From assembly GCA_902771745.1 (NCBI GenBank), contig CACXYG010000013.1, positions 1-17,038 on the forward strand: a stretch of DNA of 17,038 nt. The letters run 5' to 3'. The DNA comes from an uncultured Erysipelotrichaceae bacterium (GTDB lineage Bacteria > Bacillota_I > Bacilli_A > RFN20 > CAG-288). Position numbers and translations under genes: made by a program. Positions 15,328 to 17,038 of the stretch are shown in pieces. Within the stretch, counting starts at the first letter, position 1; the number at the start of each line of letters is the position of its first letter. Under the pieces are notes generated by a model. It had not been told where the DNA came from. It saw only the letters and a list, made by a program, of their open reading frames with translations, and made no database searches.

Positions 15328-17005
15328 TGGTCTTATTGGTGACAGGATCTTTATCTAAGATGATATCTTCCGCAACCTTATAAGATAAGACACCAGCAAC
15401 ATTCTTTTCGCCACCTAAGAAGTCGATAGTCTTGACTTCATGAGCGTTAGTAGCAAACTTCAACTGGTAGTTACCCTTATCAACTTCATAGGTAGTCTTA
15501 CCATTGTTGTTCTTGTCATAAGCGTCATAAGAGGCAAAGTCTCTCATAGAGACTTCAAACTTGACGGTTTCATTTTCGCCTGGTTTGATGACTTCGGTCT
15601 TTTCAAAACCAATCAAGTTAACTGCACTCTTTTCAATACCACCGGCTTTATAGTCTGGGGTCTGATATAACTGAACAACTTCCTTGCCAGCAACGTTACC
15701 AGTGTTGGTGACTTTGACAGAGATGTTGATCTTGCTATCAGCAGTTAAGGTAGCACCAGAAGGAACATCAATAGAGATGACTTCCCAATCAAAGGAGGTG
15801 TAGCTTAAACCATAACCAAAGGGGTATTGAACAACAGCGTCATAACCCTTTAAGATTTTCTCTGCTCCACTAGCATCCGTAACAGAACGGGTTTCATCTT
15901 TAAACATACCCTCTATATCCGCTGTCTCATAATAACGATAGCCGACATAGATATCTTCTACATAATCGATATAAGGAAGAGAAGGACGAGTAGTGACACC
16001 AGCATTGGTGGTCTGACCAACACCATACTCGGTATCCTTGTTCTTATAGAAGGAAACACCATCAAAGCCGGTGTAGTTGAAGTTGAGATTCTGTGTGAAA
16101 TCATAGGCTAGGGTGTCGGCAAGTCTACCAGAAGGAGCAACTTCACCATATAAGACCTTAGGAATAGCCATGGCGCCCTGTTCACCAGTTGGACCGACGA
16201 TCAAGCAGGCGTCAATCTGCGGCATATTCGCTAAGAAATCAAGCTGGAAGGCGTTGGTGGAATTGATGACGACGATGACGTTTTCAAAGTTATCCTGAGC
16301 AAAGTAAAGAAGATCTTCCTCTTCTTGAGAAATCTGAAGAGAATGTCTTTCCTTATCGGTTTTCTGACTCGGCTTGCTCTTATACTGAACGGCAGGCATA
16401 TCTTCACTTTCACCACCCTGTCTGGAGATGGTGACAATGGCCGTGTCAGAAAAGTCGACAGCCTGATTAAGTAGAGTGGCGTATTCAGAAATGTTGACAT
16501 CAGGTTCTTTTAAACCAAAACGATAAGGCGTGTTATCGACGTTGAAGTTCAACGAATCGATATCGTGGCTGACCGTGGCGTAGTTCTTGTAGTAGTCAAG
16601 TAAGTCATCGTTGACATCAATACCATACTCATCTAAAGCATCGGCCAAATCGATGTTATCATCCCATTTGTCTGATTCGGCAAGAACACGACCAGAACCC
16701 GATCCGCCATAGATCCACTGGACGTTACCATAACCAAGGAGGTTGATGGCCTCGGTGTTTGAAGTAGAAAGAGGAAGTGTACCGTCATTTTTGACCATGA
16801 CGATACCTTCTTCTTCGATTTTCTTAGCCAGGTCCATACCAGAACTCTTGGCAACAGAGGCGGCCGATTCATCCACGATCGGTGGACAAAGCTGACCTAA
16901 GATATCCGCTTCAAAAGTCTTATAGGCGACATCAGCACCAATCATGGTGCCAACGGCGGCTAACGCAAGAAGCGAGAATGTGATTTTACGTGCGAGTTTT
17001 TTCAT
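15239..17005 (-). CDS. GH3 glycosidase, N-terminal half (GH3 C-domain and fibronectin-like domain), frameshifted
   Basis: This is the first part of the second domain-permuted GH3. AGGAG lies 9 nt before the ATG. An N-terminal hydrophobic anchor or signal (about 8-27) is followed by the GH3 C-domain (about 60-400; EEGIVMVKNDGTLPL, GGSGSGRV, and ISRQGGESED with candidate acid/base Glu199; VAPSGRLADT; VEDIYVGYRYYET) and the fibronectin-III-like domain (from FGYGLSYTSF, about 410-530, with VKVTNTGNVAGKEVVQLY). The frame ends at a TGA shortly after, in the linker before the catalytic barrel, which continues in the +1 frame. By itself it has no nucleophile and would be inactive. GH3 enzymes of this order are mostly beta-glucosidases or beta-xylosidases. 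It is only distantly similar to the GH3 at 2667, so this is not a local recent duplication. Confidence 0.87.
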   Translation of the reverse strand: MKKLARKITFSLLALAAVGTMIGADVAYKTFEADILGQLCPPIVDESAASVAKSSGMDLAKKIEEEGIVMVKNDGTLPLSTSNTEAINLLGYGNVQWIYGGSGSGRVLAESDKWDDNIDLADALDEYGIDVNDDLLDYYKNYATVSHDIDSLNFNVDNTPYRFGLKEPDVNISEYATLLNQAVDFSDTAIVTISRQGGESEDMPAVQYKSKPSQKTDKERHSLQISQEEEDLLYFAQDNFENVIVVINSTNAFQLDFLANMPQIDACLIVGPTGEQGAMAIPKVLYGEVAPSGRLADTLAYDFTQNLNFNYTGFDGVSFYKNKDTEYGVGQTTNAGVTTRPSLPYIDYVEDIYVGYRYYETADIEGMFKDETRSVTDASGAEKILKGYDAVVQYPFGYGLSYTSFDWEVISIDVPSGATLTADSKINISVKVTNTGNVAGKEVVQLYQTPDYKAGGIEKSAVNLIGFEKTEVIKPGENETVKFEVSMRDFASYDAYDKNNNGKTTYEVDKGNYQLKFATNAHEVKTIDFLGGEKNVAGVLSYKVAEDIILDKDPVTNKTIDNLFTGTKAIDGVSVDGLGENGEIDRPN

Positions 17006-17038
17006 GCTGTATCACTCCTAATTTTCTTTTGGCTTTCT

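Noticed and set aside
13942..17005. Two genuine separate genes encoding a split GH3
   Set aside because: The downstream half has no signal peptide, no ribosome binding site at its in-frame ATGs, and its first 28 codons are out-of-frame neighbour sequence; a one-base frame break explains it more simply.
1..17038. CRISPR array, tRNA/rRNA, insertion sequence or phage genes
   Set aside because: No regularly spaced short repeats, no transposase or integrase-like protein and no structured RNA gene were seen.

Overview
The window looks like part of a polysaccharide- or glycoside-degrading locus from a low-to-moderate GC, Gram-positive-type Bacillota, probably a gut or rumen anaerobe. This is inferred from lipobox signal peptides, AGGAGG ribosome binding sites, Rho-independent terminators and domain-swapped GH3 enzymes; no RNA gene or housekeeping marker is present to place it more exactly. 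TGG is used for Trp and TGA, TAA and TAG all act as stops, so the standard bacterial code applies.

Left block (1-6080, + strand): the 3' end of a GH78-type alpha-L-rhamnosidase cut by the window edge, a strong terminator, then a tight operon-like set. This set is a lipoprotein built from two near-identical 170-residue units, a 966-residue domain-permuted GH3 glycosidase anchored at both ends, and a four-helix membrane protein starting 4 nt after it.

Middle (6093-7745, - strand): two separately terminated cytoplasmic genes, a xylose-isomerase-like TIM-barrel sugar isomerase/epimerase and a small transaldolase. The 282-bp divergent intergenic region upstream of transaldolase holds several inverted repeats, including a LacI/CcpA-like palindrome.

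Right block (8028-13763, + strand): three lipobox-bearing secreted proteins, namely a 922-residue multi-module lipoprotein, a GH30 glycosidase and a 447-residue lipoprotein. The first and third appear to be built from the same ~130-residue repeated module and end in the same C-terminal domain with an FWPG[DE]W motif. They are the best candidates for uncharacterised glycan-binding surface proteins working with the GH30 enzyme.

Far right (13799-17005, - strand): a second double-anchored, domain-permuted GH3 whose reading frame is broken by one nucleotide near 15245, followed by a previously uncalled 47-residue membrane peptide whose ATG overlaps the GH3 stop (TAATG). A shared bidirectional terminator separates it from the right block.

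Taken together, extracellular tethered glycosidases (GH78 of unknown location, GH3, GH30, GH3) and non-catalytic lipoproteins would trim a rhamnose- and probably glucose-containing glycan at the cell surface, and the two cytoplasmic enzymes could process the released sugars. No transporter or regulator gene lies in the window, and the substrate is not determined by the sequence.
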